21,495 nt of DNA from Reticulitermes lucifugus (taxonomy: Eukaryota; Arthropoda; Insecta; Blattodea; Rhinotermitidae): positions 8,032-29,526 of the forward strand of contig JAKCWW010007352.1 in the NCBI GenBank assembly GCA_026260175.1. Reading direction: 5' to 3'. The translations under genes were made by a program, and so were the position numbers. Shown here one piece after another: positions 8,784 through 18,160 of this stretch. The stretch's first letter is position 1; the number at the start of each line of letters is the position of its first letter. A model generated the notes under the pieces. The model did no database searches and was not told the origin of the DNA. It saw only the letters and a program-made list of their open reading frames with translations.

Positions 8784-8820
8784 CACGTTTCGCAGGAAGA
8801 TACCGTCTCCATCTTCAGAC
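8784..8820 (-). ncRNA. solitary hammerhead-like motif, copy j
   Basis: The minus strand reads GT, CTGAAGA, T, GGAGA, CGGTA, TCTTCC, TGC, GAAACGTGAA. The stem II arms pair with one bulge. Helix III would be the palindrome ACGT. The core and the extra T match the other copies, but the base after ACGT is G, so cleavage is doubtful. No inverted partner is clearly visible. Confidence 0.35.
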
Positions 8821-9003
8821 TGAAGCACTATATCCCCTTGAAATTTGTCGAGTGGTTCTCCTCACGTTAAACGCCTGTGTTTCCAGTTATTGTACTACTC
8901 ACGTTACGTGTCAGTTACACCCCTTCGTATTCACGTATAAGAAGTCACAGTATCAACGGTACACAATCTCTCTTAATATCTACTAATATACATAGTTAGT
9001 GCC

Positions 9004-9241
9004 GTTCCCGGTGGCCGCGCGGCCTAAGGCGTGGGTCTGCGGCCGCTCGCTTGCTGGGATTGTGGGTTCGAAAGGATTTCTGTCCCTTGTGAATGTTATG
9101 TGTTGTCAGATAGAGGTCTCTACGACGTGCTGATCACTCGTCCAGAGGATTCCTACCGAGAGTAGTGTGTCTGTGGTCGAGGAACCTCGTAGAAGAGGCC
9201 TAGGCCCACTAGGACTGTCGAGGCATGCGAAAAAAAAAACC
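9004..9241 (+). mobile_element. second SINE family, tRNA-Leu-like head, oligo-A tail
   Basis: The head GTGGCCGCGCGGCCTAAGGC followed by GTGGGTCTGCGG and GTGGGTTCGAA resembles a class II tRNA (Leu/Ser type: TGGCCGAGTGGTCTAAGGCG and a GGTTCGAA B box). An unrelated body follows, ending in CGAGGCATGCG and ten A residues at about 9230-9239. Flanks TAGTTAGTGC (about 8995-9004) and TAGCTGGTGC (about 9242-9251) agree at 8 of 10 positions and may be an aged target duplication. The body shares no landmark with the main SINE family, so this is a separate family. The tRNA donor is inferred from my recollection of tRNA-Leu. Confidence 0.7.
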
Positions 9242-9457
9242 TAGCTGGTGCAGGTTATTTCTGTTTATATGAACCCTAAATATAATTACTGCAGTCATAA
9301 AAACATGCCACTGAGGCTTATCCGACGTCAGCTAAATCAAGCTCAAGCCCTCACAATCTAAGATACATTTTAATATTATCATCCTACATACGACTAGGTT
9401 CTTCCATCAAAATAATTAGTATTTTTTTATATTACTTTCACCGTGCATTTTCACTCA

Positions 9458-9994
9458 ATACTTAACAACCAACTAAATGCACATTCATTTGAAACTATTT
9501 TATAGTTTATTAAATTCCCCTAAATTCCCCTACATATCTAGTCCACTAGACAACCTAACAGTTCGCACCGCTAACAACGACAGCACACGAAACAAAACAA
9601 CTCAATATAAACACGATCTTCAGAAAACACAAAACCACGATTTTATGCATCAATTAGCCAGTGACGAGCAAAAACAAGAAAACTGTGCTGCTATTTTAAC
9701 CTTGCACATACAAATCAGACAAGACTTTAAGTTGTTATACAGTGTTTTACATATATTTTACAATTTTTAAACGTGTACCCGTTTTAAAGTGCTTTTACAA
9801 CCTACATACAAGACAAAAGTGATCTAGACTGCATATAGCAATTGACTGAACATATGGATGTGAAATAAATGTAGTTTGTGACCCCCTGAAGATGGTCTAC
9901 AAGTAGACCGAAACATATGTAGGCGAAATTAGGGGAATTTAATAAACTATAAAATATTTTCAAATGAATGTGCATTTAGTTGGTTATTAAGTAT
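9458..9994. mobile_element. foldback/MITE-like element with about 75-bp terminal inverted repeats
   Basis: The left repeat (about 9458-9532, containing CCAACTAAATGCACATTCAT and TTTATAGTTTATTAAATTCC) is matched in inverse by about 9914-9994 (GGAATTTAATAAACTATAAA and ATGAATGTGCATTTAGTTGG) with few mismatches. Just inside the right repeat lies a well-preserved hammerhead-like motif (9886-9923). Just inside the left repeat, CTACATATCTAGTCCACTAGAC looks like the collapsed inverted counterpart. The central part, including a 97-codon frame at 9477-9770 composed mostly of repeat and AT-rich sequence, encodes nothing recognisable. The inverted repeat is directly visible; the class assignment (Penelope-like terminal-repeat pair versus MITE) is open. 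Confidence 0.8.
9886..9923 (+). ncRNA. hammerhead-like ribozyme motif, copy e (best preserved)
   Basis: The order is CCCC, CTGAAGA, T, GGTCTA, CAAG, TAGACC, GAAACATATGTA, GG. The core boxes CUGANGA and GAAA are intact, stem II is a perfect 6-bp stem with a 4-nt loop, helix III is the 8-nt palindrome ACATATGT followed by A at position 17, and CC/GG flanks can form stem I. The only departure from the hammerhead consensus is the extra T after the first core box. Confidence 0.55.
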
Positions 9995-10734
9995 GAATAC
10001 AGTATTTATTATGCATTAAAAGTGCGTGCCCCATAATGTCATCTACTTTTATTTTATTCACCATAACAATATTAGGCGAAGGGTGAAAATTATGAATCCC
10101 TTTATGAGGTAAATGTCTCCAGTCTCCTGTAACTTTTTCTTTATTCAGGCAAAGTATTCATTTCAAAACTTTGTTCTCAAACGTAAGTGTTCTGGTCATT
10201 GTACGTTACGCCAGAATTGAAACTCATGCAAAAAGTCGGTAAATTTTATATGTTTTAATCTTTTTCACAGTTAAAATCTCACTTTTTTGCAGTCTGATCT
10301 TAGAATGTGTAGACAGAGCATTAAATAAATAAGTCGTATGACAAACCGAATGTTAAAAATCCCTGCAACCTAGGCACAAGCGCATAAACATATCTGTTTC
10401 ACATACTGCTAATGCTAAGGCAATTCTCACCAATGAAGAACAACGGTGCCAGCATTAGAACACCAATCGCAGAGTTGTTGCGATTCTTAAGTAGCCAACA
10501 AACACGACTGACGTTTGACAGTCACCGCGAGCTGCGAATAGCACGTCTGAGATACGATGCAGGACTGCTACTTCCCTTCATAAAGTGGAAGAAATTGGGT
10601 TCACGAGACCATCAATGTGAGTGTGTGTGTGTGTGACCCACGTTCAACTTCTGAACCAGTCAACAATTTTCACGACACTTGCTATGAACATTATCGCATT
10701 TGACGACAAACTAGTGCCGTTTCATTTTAATTTC
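9995..10734. other. no gene seen; (GT)n tract near 10620
   Basis: The 74-codon frame at 10412-10636 ends in a GTGTGTGT microsatellite (about 10619-10635) and has no recognisable domain or splice context. I see no transposon landmarks here. Confidence 0.5.
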
Positions 10735-11008
10735 GATAGTTGGTAATATTTAAAGGCCGGACGATTCGGGTTTCGAATCTCGGTGAGGACAAGAAATTTT
10801 ATTTTCTTCGCACCCGTCCAGAACAGCCCTGGGACCTATCCAGCCCCCTGTGCAATGGGTACTGGGGCTATTTTCCGGGGGTTAAGAGGCCGGGGGTGGC
10901 TTTGACTAACCACCGCCACCTAGCACCGAGGTTCAGTCTAGGTAGAGCTATACCTCTACTGTCCCTCTGTGCCTTCATGACATGTAACAGGGAGAAATTT
11001 ATCTTACA
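10735..11008 (+). mobile_element. tRNA-derived SINE, main family, copy 5
   Basis: The copy begins around a B box, GGGTTTCGAATCTCGG (about 10768-10783). The A-box half is barely recognisable. Family landmarks follow in order: CCAGAACAGCCCTGGGACC, CCAGCCCCCTGTGCAATG, GGGGTTAAGAGGCCGGGGGT, GCACCGAGGTTCAGTCTAGG, TAGAGCTATACCTCTACTG, CCTTCATGAC and an AAATTTATCTTA end. The 90-codon frame at 10740-11012 lies entirely in the SINE and is not a gene. Confidence 0.85.
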
Positions 11009-13267
11009 CTAAGTAATAACCTGGCTGACGCACGACTTTGTGACTCGGGAGCTACACTACCGCTGTTCACTTAGGGTCCTGAAAAGATTTGTGGCAATAT
11101 GTACTTGAGAACAACGCTACTTCTTGCAGTAATAATTTAGTTGGCTGTAATAAGAGCGCTAGATTCACCAGTTCTACTTGAAACGCCTCTTCTGCTCATG
11201 CAGCTCTTCTCTCATTACAGGTGCTATTTGTTTTCCACCTGTCGCTATAGTCTTTGGAGGAAGATATGTTGCCAGACAGTTCTGCATTTGTCAAGCTAAA
11301 GATAACACCAAAGCTGGAGTTCGCCTATTGACAGGGGAGGTGCCAATTTCCACCATAACATTTAGGACTACTCACCCAAATCCAATATCGATGTTAAGAA
11401 TGCGTGGAGCTGAATCTACAGGCCCAACACGCCCTTTCATGGCATGCAACTTATAACATTTATCTTCTCCTTAAAAACACGAAGCAGACTTGTTACGTCA
11501 TATTTCAAACTAAACGCTTCTGAACTGAAACTTACTAAAGCAATTTTTTATTGCCGGTATATTTGTGTCAATTTTATAAAGTATTGCAGCCAAATATGTG
11601 GTCTTAAACTATACATAAACGAAATCAACTTTAATATGTAGGTTATAAACTAAAATTGGACTACTCTTTTTAATTTATTTTTGTAGCTGTATCTCATCAC
11701 CCACGCCCCGACGTTCCCCTGTTAAGCCTAACACGAGACGCTCGCAGATCAATGGCTGTCGGACACGGCAACTGAGCAATAGCGTATTGTGTCACTGCGC
11801 TGTTGGTGCTACTGCCAGTTCTGTTGCTATGCCAATGGGTTGACTAAACACAAAGCAGCCGCTTACGAGAGTGGAGTGTATATTACGCGTAACAAAAACA
11901 TCATTTGCAAATCGTTTTCGGTCTGATGGTATAGTTCTGCGAAAAAAAAAAAACTGATGAAACGAAGTACACCATTTCTCTGCACTACAGAATGGCCGCG
12001 AAAGCAATTTGATGTTGTATGTACCAGATAGAGCAACTACATAGACGTGGATGCACCTGCGAGTATGCTAGGAATTGCAAAAGCAGCTTGCCTTCTGGGT
12101 TAATATAAGACTTCCACACAATATGTTTCAACACTTGAGGATCCCAAACGTTTTTGACAAATGGACTGCTTCCCCAAGGACTTACCTCCACATTGTAAAC
12201 CAATACAAGGTGCAGGATAACGTATTCAAGAAATCCCGTGTTGCTATAGAACACGATGGAACGTAACCGTCACCTCAAATTCCGCCATTGGATCCTACCC
12301 TTAGCTAGTTCACTTTGCTTAACATCTCCATGGTTCAATTTATAAAGTCTGAAAACTCTCAAGTCACTTAACTATTCAAGAAACCCCTGATTTTATGTAG
12401 CCAAACTTTACAAAGGTCCATCACTGGACCCTATCCTAAGTCAACTCAATCCGGTCCATCCCCTCCGTTACAGTATTACCCTCCCAGCGAGACATAGTAT
12501 CCTAAAATGTCATTTTCCATCAGGTTTTACAAACAAAACTGGCATCATTTCTCATCTCCTCTGTGCGTGTTATATGTTCCGCCCTTCTCAGGCTTCTCGA
12601 TGTGAGATAAGAGGTAAAAATAAAGAGTTCACTGTAGAACAAACAATGAAGGTCCAGAGGGAGAGTAGAGGCTGTGAAGTATTAAGCACATGTTATGATG
12701 CTCTTTGTTCTGGTTCATGCTTAATATAACATTTTTCGCTAAGAGCAATTCTAACGCTCTCTTACGACCTAAAGCTTAGCCCAGAAGTCTATGGGATTAA
12801 AACGATAACTCCATACTTGAAATAGGCTACGACCACCCTTTATTTGTCTTTCCGCGTTACATTAATCGACCATTCTCTCACCTCATATGACTCTAAGCGA
12901 AGTCAGCATTTGACAACTTTCGTCTAAGTGCAGTTCAGCAAGTTAGTAGGGCGCTGTTGTGCTAGACTTGCACATGTGGATGCCTGACACTGACAGATTA
13001 CCGGCTGTCTTAACGCTCACAGCGGATTCCTTCTGTCTGTGCACGTGTATTCTGGGTTAGTAGTGTCAAGTATGCCACGTCCAAGAGGTTTGGACATGTT
13101 AACATTGTGTTAAATGTCTCGCTATTCATTCGCACGTCGAGACTGCAATTTTATTGGAAGTCAGTGATAATCTCCAAGCTCCAACCTTCTTTGCCGTTGA
13201 AAAGGACAGTTACAACCCAGAAGAGCTATCTGGTGACAGAACTCCCTTCACTGCTCCCTCGCCATTT
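11009..13267. other. long stretch without a supported gene
   Basis: Several open frames of 60-92 codons occur, but none has a recognisable domain or a compatible pair of splice sites. Minus-strand donor-like sites occur at 12180-12185 (GAG|GTAAGT) and 11861-11866 (CTC|GTAAGC), with a T-rich acceptor-like site at 11937-11950. The implied exons are phase-incompatible (see rejected items). The region may be intron of the minus-strand gene if exons A and B are joined. Confidence 0.45.
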
Positions 13268-13552
13268 GTGCTGTAGCTGAGATGGTGCGGCACTGCGGCT
13301 AGGCAAGGGGCTGGACGGATTTGATTCCTGGCAGGTGTGAGAGCTTCTTCTTTTTTTCCAACCCGTTCACATCGGCTCTGAGGAACATCCAACCTCCTAT
13401 TCAATTGGGATCTGGGGCTCTTAGACCCGGAAGTAAAGCGGCCGAGGCGTGAAGATGATCACTCGGCTCCACATACTGCCAAGGTTAAGATTGAGTAGAG
13501 TTATACTCCTACTACATCCGAGTGCCTGCATGGAATGCACAGGGACAAATCT
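13268..13552 (+). mobile_element. tRNA-derived SINE, main family, copy 6
   Basis: The A box is well preserved (TAGCTGAGATGGTGCGG, about 13274-13290), followed by a decayed B box (GGATTTGATTCCTGG) about 45 bases on. The body carries CATCCAACCTCCTATTCAAT, GGGATCTGGGGCTCTTAGAC, GTAAAGCGGCCGAGGCGTGA, CCAAGGTTAAGATTGAGTAG and TGCATGG with an ACAGGGACAAAT end. This copy shows the tRNA origin of the family's head more clearly than copy 4 does. Confidence 0.8.
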
Positions 13553-14426
13553 ACCACCTTTCGTGTTCTAAAAGTTTACGGTCCTTTCAGGGTAGCATGT
13601 TAACGTAGTCCGTAACATGTGACATAAATCCAGAGTAAATGGCTGCATGTGGAAACTTCAGGTGCCAGAATCCAGCTAAGAATAGCCTCTAGATTTTATG
13701 TGTGTAGAAAAGATAGTATGTCGGTTTATTGGCAGCGTCCAGCTGCTGGCCTGCGGCAACAAAGATCACTATACAAACACACAAAAAATATGTATATATG
13801 TACAACAGATCGATACACAGCGATGTATCGAACTGATTTAAAGTGCTACGGCAAGGGAACCAGCTGTGTCGCCGCACGCAATGATCAGTAGATCGAACCT
13901 CGAAGTTAGAAATTCTTTGTAGCCCCCCTGACACTGAACTCTTTAGGAAACAGCATCTGGCTGACATATTGAAGGTCCGGGGATCGAATTAGAATAAGGA
14001 CTTTGTGAACAGAATCATAATGGTGCTATTTATTTCCACAAAATAGATTCCAAAATTATACAACCTACTTCAGAATATATTTCTGTTATTGTTTGGTTAA
14101 TACGTTCACTGCTTCGCTTGTTGCTTTCGTAGATTATTTGACGGAGAGAGAAAAAGAAAGTGGATCAAATGTTACATTTGATTGCATTACTTGGGCTCCC
14201 TTACCTGATTCATTATGCGAATTAAAATAAAAGATTTCCTGGTGTTTGTTATTTGTTGTATGTACTGGTATTGGGAAATGATTTGTCTATGTATTAATTG
14301 TTGACTGATGTTTAGGTGAATGTGGTGAAAGTTCATGAGATGAAATTACGGACTTAAATATTAAGTACCTATTCCTTTCTTCCATTAATTCCCCCTTCTT
14401 TTCTTTCCTCGTTTATCTTTTCTTTT
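13553..14426. other. no gene seen; 20-bp SINE fragment at 13971
   Basis: GAAGGTCCGGGGATCGAATT at 13971-13990 matches the B-box region of SINE copy 4 almost exactly but is not followed by SINE body, so it is a fragment or chance. The remainder is AT-rich with overlapping frames on both strands (13649-13967) and no coding signature. Confidence 0.45.
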
Positions 14427-14750
14427 AAGATTTATGTCAAATCATGTGATAGTGAAGAAATGTTTAAGAATATTCCAGAAGAAAAAATGTCCTTTGTAAA
14501 ACCAAGAAAGAGATGGTTGGACGACGTTGAAAATGATCTGAAGAAAATGGGTGTTAGAGGCTGGACAAAAATAGCTAGGGATAGAGACGCCTGGAAATTG
14601 ATCCTGAAAAGAGGCCAAGGTCCTACGTGGACCGTAAAGCCAGTAGAGAAGAGAAGATGTAATAGTTATGAATTGTATACTGAACACAAAGATAGCCGTA
14701 AATTAAGAATCATGATGGACTGGAGAAAGGCCGATTGCGATATGCTTTAA
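14427..14750 (+). pseudogene. LINE reverse-transcriptase ORF, C-terminal fragment
   Basis: The frame through the ATG at 14460 encodes RKRWLDDVENDLKKMGVRGW followed by TKIARDRDAWKLIL. This is the typical C-terminal end of insect non-LTR retrotransposon ORF2 proteins after the reverse transcriptase domain (remembered pattern: RWLDD-x3-DLKxMGVRxW-x3-AxDRxxW). The same frame is open upstream to about 14427 before the resemblance disappears. The catalytic reverse-transcriptase core (FADD box) is absent, so this is a 5'-truncated insertion. The last about 45 residues before the TAA are divergent. The ATG is not a genuine start. The clade (RTE- or Jockey-like) cannot be fixed from this fragment. Confidence 0.75.
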
Positions 14751-15757
14751 AAATTACGCTTACGAATAAGGTGAAAGTTTTATTCTCGAAAGGAGTCATA
14801 ATTGCCCAAATCGTATTTGGGTAAAGAGGAATAAGAGGGAGGGAGGATATTTAGGTTGTGAGTCACATTATCTAGACGCCCGATTGTTCGCATTGAGCTT
14901 AACCGAGGGTAGCACCACTGTGGAGTCGATCAGATCTGTGGAAGGTCGCGGTATGCATGTGCAATGCGTCCTTCAACTGCTTGAGGTTAGTGCCTGTAAA
15001 TGATTGCCTTTTGAGGAGAGTCCTTCTTGAAAAGAAAATAACTAAATATTATAAACTTCCGAAATCTGTATTTTCGTTACCATTTTCACAAAACATGAAC
15101 TCTCTACTCTGCTGTCATACCATTAGCTACATTTCTTCTTAAAATGCAGACAACTTTCGTAACCACCACGCTCTCAGCTTATATGTTCATGTATGTGCAT
15201 GCGTGTGCTACGTTTGAAGCATTTGGTCCATTTTCACTAAACTTGAACTGAATGTTATGTCATTCGAGGACACCCTAAAACCGTGCCTTTTAATTTTACG
15301 AAATCAGCAAGAACAATATGGCGGAAGTGCGGAATTGAATTTTTGAGACGGAAGTGGAAATAGCCTCACTTGCTTTTCGACCCCGAAGTGATGTATGATG
15401 ATAGATGCTGGGAAATTGTTAAACTGCTATACAGGTAACAGTTTTGTAGAATGTAAAAATAATAAGTTCTACAGATGTGCTAGACGATGATTGTGGCCTA
15501 ATTTGATATATTATGCCGGCATTTTCCTGGAGAAATTACGTGGGGAAAAATAAAAAAAAATTCCGGATCCAGCCTTGAACCTAAGAACCCTTGGATACAA
15601 AACAGGACTGCTACTAACTCTACGGAGAAAAGCAGTGATAATTGTAGGCCTAGTTTTACTGTTTGTGGCTTTTACTCGGAACTTGATACCGAACACGGGA
15701 ATTTTTTGTAATCCTATAATCGCAGTTAACTTGTAAAACTTGTTTTATTTCTTTTAA
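14751..15757. other. no gene seen; possible tRNA-like SINE remnant near 15560-15625
   Basis: On the minus strand around 15575-15590 there is a B-box-like GGTTCAAGGCTGG preceded by GAGTTAGTAGCAGTCCTG, which could be a decayed tRNA-derived head, with an AT-rich run beyond it. Nothing else is supportable, and the small frames have no recognisable products. Confidence 0.4.
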
Positions 15758-15796
15758 CCTGAAGATGAAGGCAGCACGTTTTATCGAAACGTTGGT
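15758..15796 (+). ncRNA. degenerate solitary hammerhead-like motif, copy f
   Basis: CCTGAAGA, T, then GAAGGCAGCACGTTTTATC, then GAAACGTTGG. The two core boxes and the palindromic ACGT are present, but the stem II arms no longer pair convincingly. I list it because box order, spacing and the extra T match the better copies. Confidence 0.3.
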
Positions 15797-16780
15797 ATAT
15801 ATTTAGCAAGCTACACGACGACAAATCGCATAAGAAAGGCATTATCATAATCACTGCCGCAAGAACTTCAAGCTAACAAAGCATTCAGGTAGACCTGCTT
15901 CTGGTATTTTTGCTTATAATTTTCCTTCCTATTTTCAGACTGTATTGCTACTACGGAAGAATAAATATTTACTGTTGGCGTTACAGATATCTATCTATAG
16001 AAATTAACCAGAACGAAAGAGAAAAAGAGATAGCCGGAAAAGTTTTTACCTGTGGACAGGAAGAAGATGCCCCTCGTGGGTGGATTAGTTACAAAGACAC
16101 ATTTCATCTGTTATTGCTTGGCTAAGAGAAAAACAAGCAGAAATAACTTCCTTACGTCACCGCGGATGTCATGGTCACCACAACCCACGCACATTACTGA
16201 AAACTGTTTTCCATATTTCTCTGCTTAACGATACCAAAAACTGTGTACAAGACAATAAATTGTTTCGTATTTGGAACACAGAATAAAAAAAAAATTTTCT
16301 GTTTACAATGCGGATGAAGACTATGTTACACTAGTTGTTGACTTCCGTATTACTCCATGGGATCCCCAGTGCTTTCACATATCTACCAACAAAGTAGATT
16401 AGCACGTTGTTGTTGTTCTTACGTTTTGCCACTGGTAAAGACAATTCATTTCATTTCAAATCCAAACTTTCTCCTTCTTCGCAACACGAATTTTTCTCTC
16501 CCTCATACTAATATGTTAATCTTTAAGTCCACATTAGTAAACTGTTTAAGCTCTGGAAACCCTGAGGCCTTAAACCGGCTAACCAGTCCTAAAGTTCAGA
16601 TGAGGCATTTTCACTTTTAAACACTTAAGAACTAATTGAAATTCGGACTAGGATTGCCACGCAAAATGCGTCATTCAAAAAGAAGAAGGCTCTTTCCACC
16701 AGCAAGTTGGAATTATGTAAGGAAGTAACTAAGGAAATGCTACATTTGGGGAATAGATTTGTATGATGCTGAAAATGTGA
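15797..16780. other. no gene seen
   Basis: Frames at 15910-16125 and 16357-16620 lack recognisable domains or splice context. The sequence immediately left of 16781 may include more decayed LINE sequence, but no reverse-transcriptase motif can be read. Confidence 0.45.
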
Positions 16781-17161
16781 CACGTCGGAAAATGGATCAG
16801 AAATATCTTGAAGTTTTGAGATGTGGTGCTGGAGTAGAATGGTGATCGCTTGGACTGATCGTGTGAGAAATGAAGAAGTATTATATACAGGCAAGGAAGA
16901 AAGGAACATCCTACATACAATGAACGAAGGAAAGCAACTTGGATTGGTCACATCCTGCATAGGAACTGCCTTCTAAATATGTTACTGAAGGAAAGATAGA
17001 AGGGACGGGAAGAAGAGGAAAAAATACGCAAGCAGCTACTGGATAACCTTAAAGAAAAGATAAGATATAGGAATTTGATACAGAAGGCACCAGATCACAC
17101 TCTCAGGAGAAATCGCTTTGGAAGAGGCTGTGGACCTGTCGCAAGAGAGATTACCTTATGA
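16781..17161 (+). pseudogene. LINE reverse-transcriptase ORF, C-terminal fragment with frameshifts
   Basis: Pieces in different forward frames together trace the end of a non-LTR ORF2 protein: RRKMDQKYLEVLRC, then AWTDRVRNEEVL and KEERNILHTM, then after a frameshift ATWIGHILHRNCLL, a TAG stop, then KQLLDNLKEK, APDHTLRRNRFGRG and CGPVARE before a TGA. The order (WTDRVRNEEVL, WIGHILRRNCLL, LLDDLKE, FGRGYGPV) is a pattern I remember from LINE-encoded proteins common in insect genomes. It carries at least two frameshifts, one internal stop, and no catalytic RT core, so it is dead. It differs in sequence from the 14427 fragment, hence a separate element. Confidence 0.8.
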
Positions 17162-17301
17162 ATGAGGAACTAATTTCCTTTATTCCAAATATCAACTTCG
17201 ATCACAGTCTGTTATATGCCATTCGGAAAGAAACCATTTTGAAGACCTAAGAATAAATAAATGAATAACGTTAAAAATGATTTAAAAAAAGTAGGGAATG
17301 G

Positions 17302-17536
17302 CAGTTTGACTCATGGCAGGTAAGAGATTTGTCTCTTCTTCAGAGTTCAGACCGGTTGCTGGGCCCATCCAGCCTCATACTGAATGGGTACCGGGGCTCT
17401 TTCATCGGCGGTAAAGCGGCCGGGGTGTGACGCTGACAATCACCTCCTTTTAGTGCTGAGATTAGAAATTAGGAGAGCTACAAATTCATTCCCCCACATG
17501 CCTTCCTGGCGTGTGCAGGGAGAAGATTCTTGCTTA
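17302..17536 (+). mobile_element. tRNA-derived SINE, main family, copy 7, 5'-truncated
   Basis: The tRNA-like head is essentially gone; the copy begins just after the B-box position (GACTCATGGCAGGTAAGAG). The body is clear: CAGACCGGTTGCTGGGCCCA, CCAGCCTCATACTGAATGGG, TACCGGGGCTCTTTC, GGTAAAGCGGCCGGGGTGTG, AGAGCTACAAATTCATTCCC, CCTTCCTGGCGTG. It ends about 190 bp from the left boundary of exon A, in what would be its intron. Confidence 0.85.
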
Positions 17537-17719
17537 CAGAAATAGGGTGGGAGTTTGTGATTGGATGTATTTGGTTCAGAATAGGATCAATAGCGGACAG
17601 TTGAGAACACAGCAGGGAAACTTCGAGTTTCAGAAAAGGTGGAAAATTCCCTGAGCGGCTCTTCAAGCAGGTCTATGTTCTAAGCGGTTAGAGAGCTAGG
17701 CTTTTCCGTATTGCGATCG

Positions 17720-17725
17720 TCCTAC
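17720..17725 (-). promoter_or_regulatory. splice donor of exon A (GAG|GTAGGA)
   Basis: The minus-strand sequence AGCGAG|GTAGGA fits the 5' splice consensus with one deviation at +4/+5. It is placed after codon 80, where protein-like composition ceases. Confidence 0.6.
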
Positions 17726-17965
17726 CTCGCTGCTGATGTCGGTGTCTGGAGTGCTCGTGAGGGCTGCAGACACCTCATCCTCCTCCTCCTCCTCGGTGTG
17801 ATCCGAGTCCTGCCTGCTACTGACCAACAGCGGGAGTTCTTCGGGAATGGGCAGGAACTTCAGTTTTTTGGGTCGGCACATGACAGCCACGGCCAGTGAC
17901 AGCTGCTGAAGAGGGTCTGGGGGCACTGCACCTTCCGGTCCCGTTTCGCAGCTTTCGCTTCTCAT
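17726..17965 (-). CDS. exon A: 80-codon N-terminal-type exon, gene not identified
   Basis: This minus-strand block opens with ATG at 17965, with an in-frame TGA two codons upstream, and ends in a donor, GAG|GTAGGA (phase 0). The peptide starts MRSESCETGPEG, then has LQQLSLAVAVMCRP, KKLKFLPIPEELPLL and DSDHTEEEEEDE, and ends TPDTDISSE. The Leu/Pro segment with a strong acidic stretch behind it looks like authentic protein, and it is better composed than any neighbouring frame. There is no signal peptide or transmembrane helix. The ATG context (GCAATGA, purine at -3) is acceptable. An acceptor-like TTCGCAG lies shortly upstream, so the exon may have a short 5' untranslated part. It is about 11.9 kb upstream of exon B on the same strand and similarly acidic, so it may be the first coding exon of the same gene. 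No obvious phase-0 acceptor in exon B would receive it directly. Confidence 0.6.
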
Positions 17966-18117
17966 TGCTCAAAACTGCGAACATTCATTGCGCGTATTTC
18001 TTGCAGAAGATAAGCCATGTATCAGAAGCGCACAAAAATTAAAACCTTTATATTTAAGTTGTGACACAAATCTGTCTGACAAAGCGCGCTCTAATATTTA
18101 GCCACATCAGGGTTTTC
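17966..18117. other. upstream region of exon A, no defined promoter
   Basis: Immediately 5' of exon A on the minus strand. It contains an acceptor-like TTCGCAG about 10 bases before the ATG. There is no TATA box or initiator I would defend. Confidence 0.35.
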
Positions 18118-18160
18118 CTCTTCTGGGTTGTCAGGCAGCGTAAGTTGATAGTTGTTTACT

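Noticed and set aside
11178-11456. 92-codon plus-strand frame with balanced composition.
   Set aside because: There is no recognisable domain, no compatible splice sites and no homology that I can recall; the length is within chance for this region.
11867-12254. Two minus-strand exon-like blocks: one ending GTGGAG|GTAAGT at 12186, another (11867-11936) between a T-rich acceptor and CTC|GTAAGC.
   Set aside because: Joining them in the phase dictated by the first donor gives a TGA within about 12 codons of the second block; neither peptide looks like a known protein. The splice-like sites may be chance.
13070-13110. ATGCCACGTCCAAGAGG as a possible start codon context on the plus strand.
   Set aside because: The frame hits a stop within a dozen codons and no donor site rescues it.
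13971-13990. 20-bp match to the SINE B-box region as a further SINE copy.
   Set aside because: The match ends abruptly on both sides with no family body, so it is noted only as a fragment.
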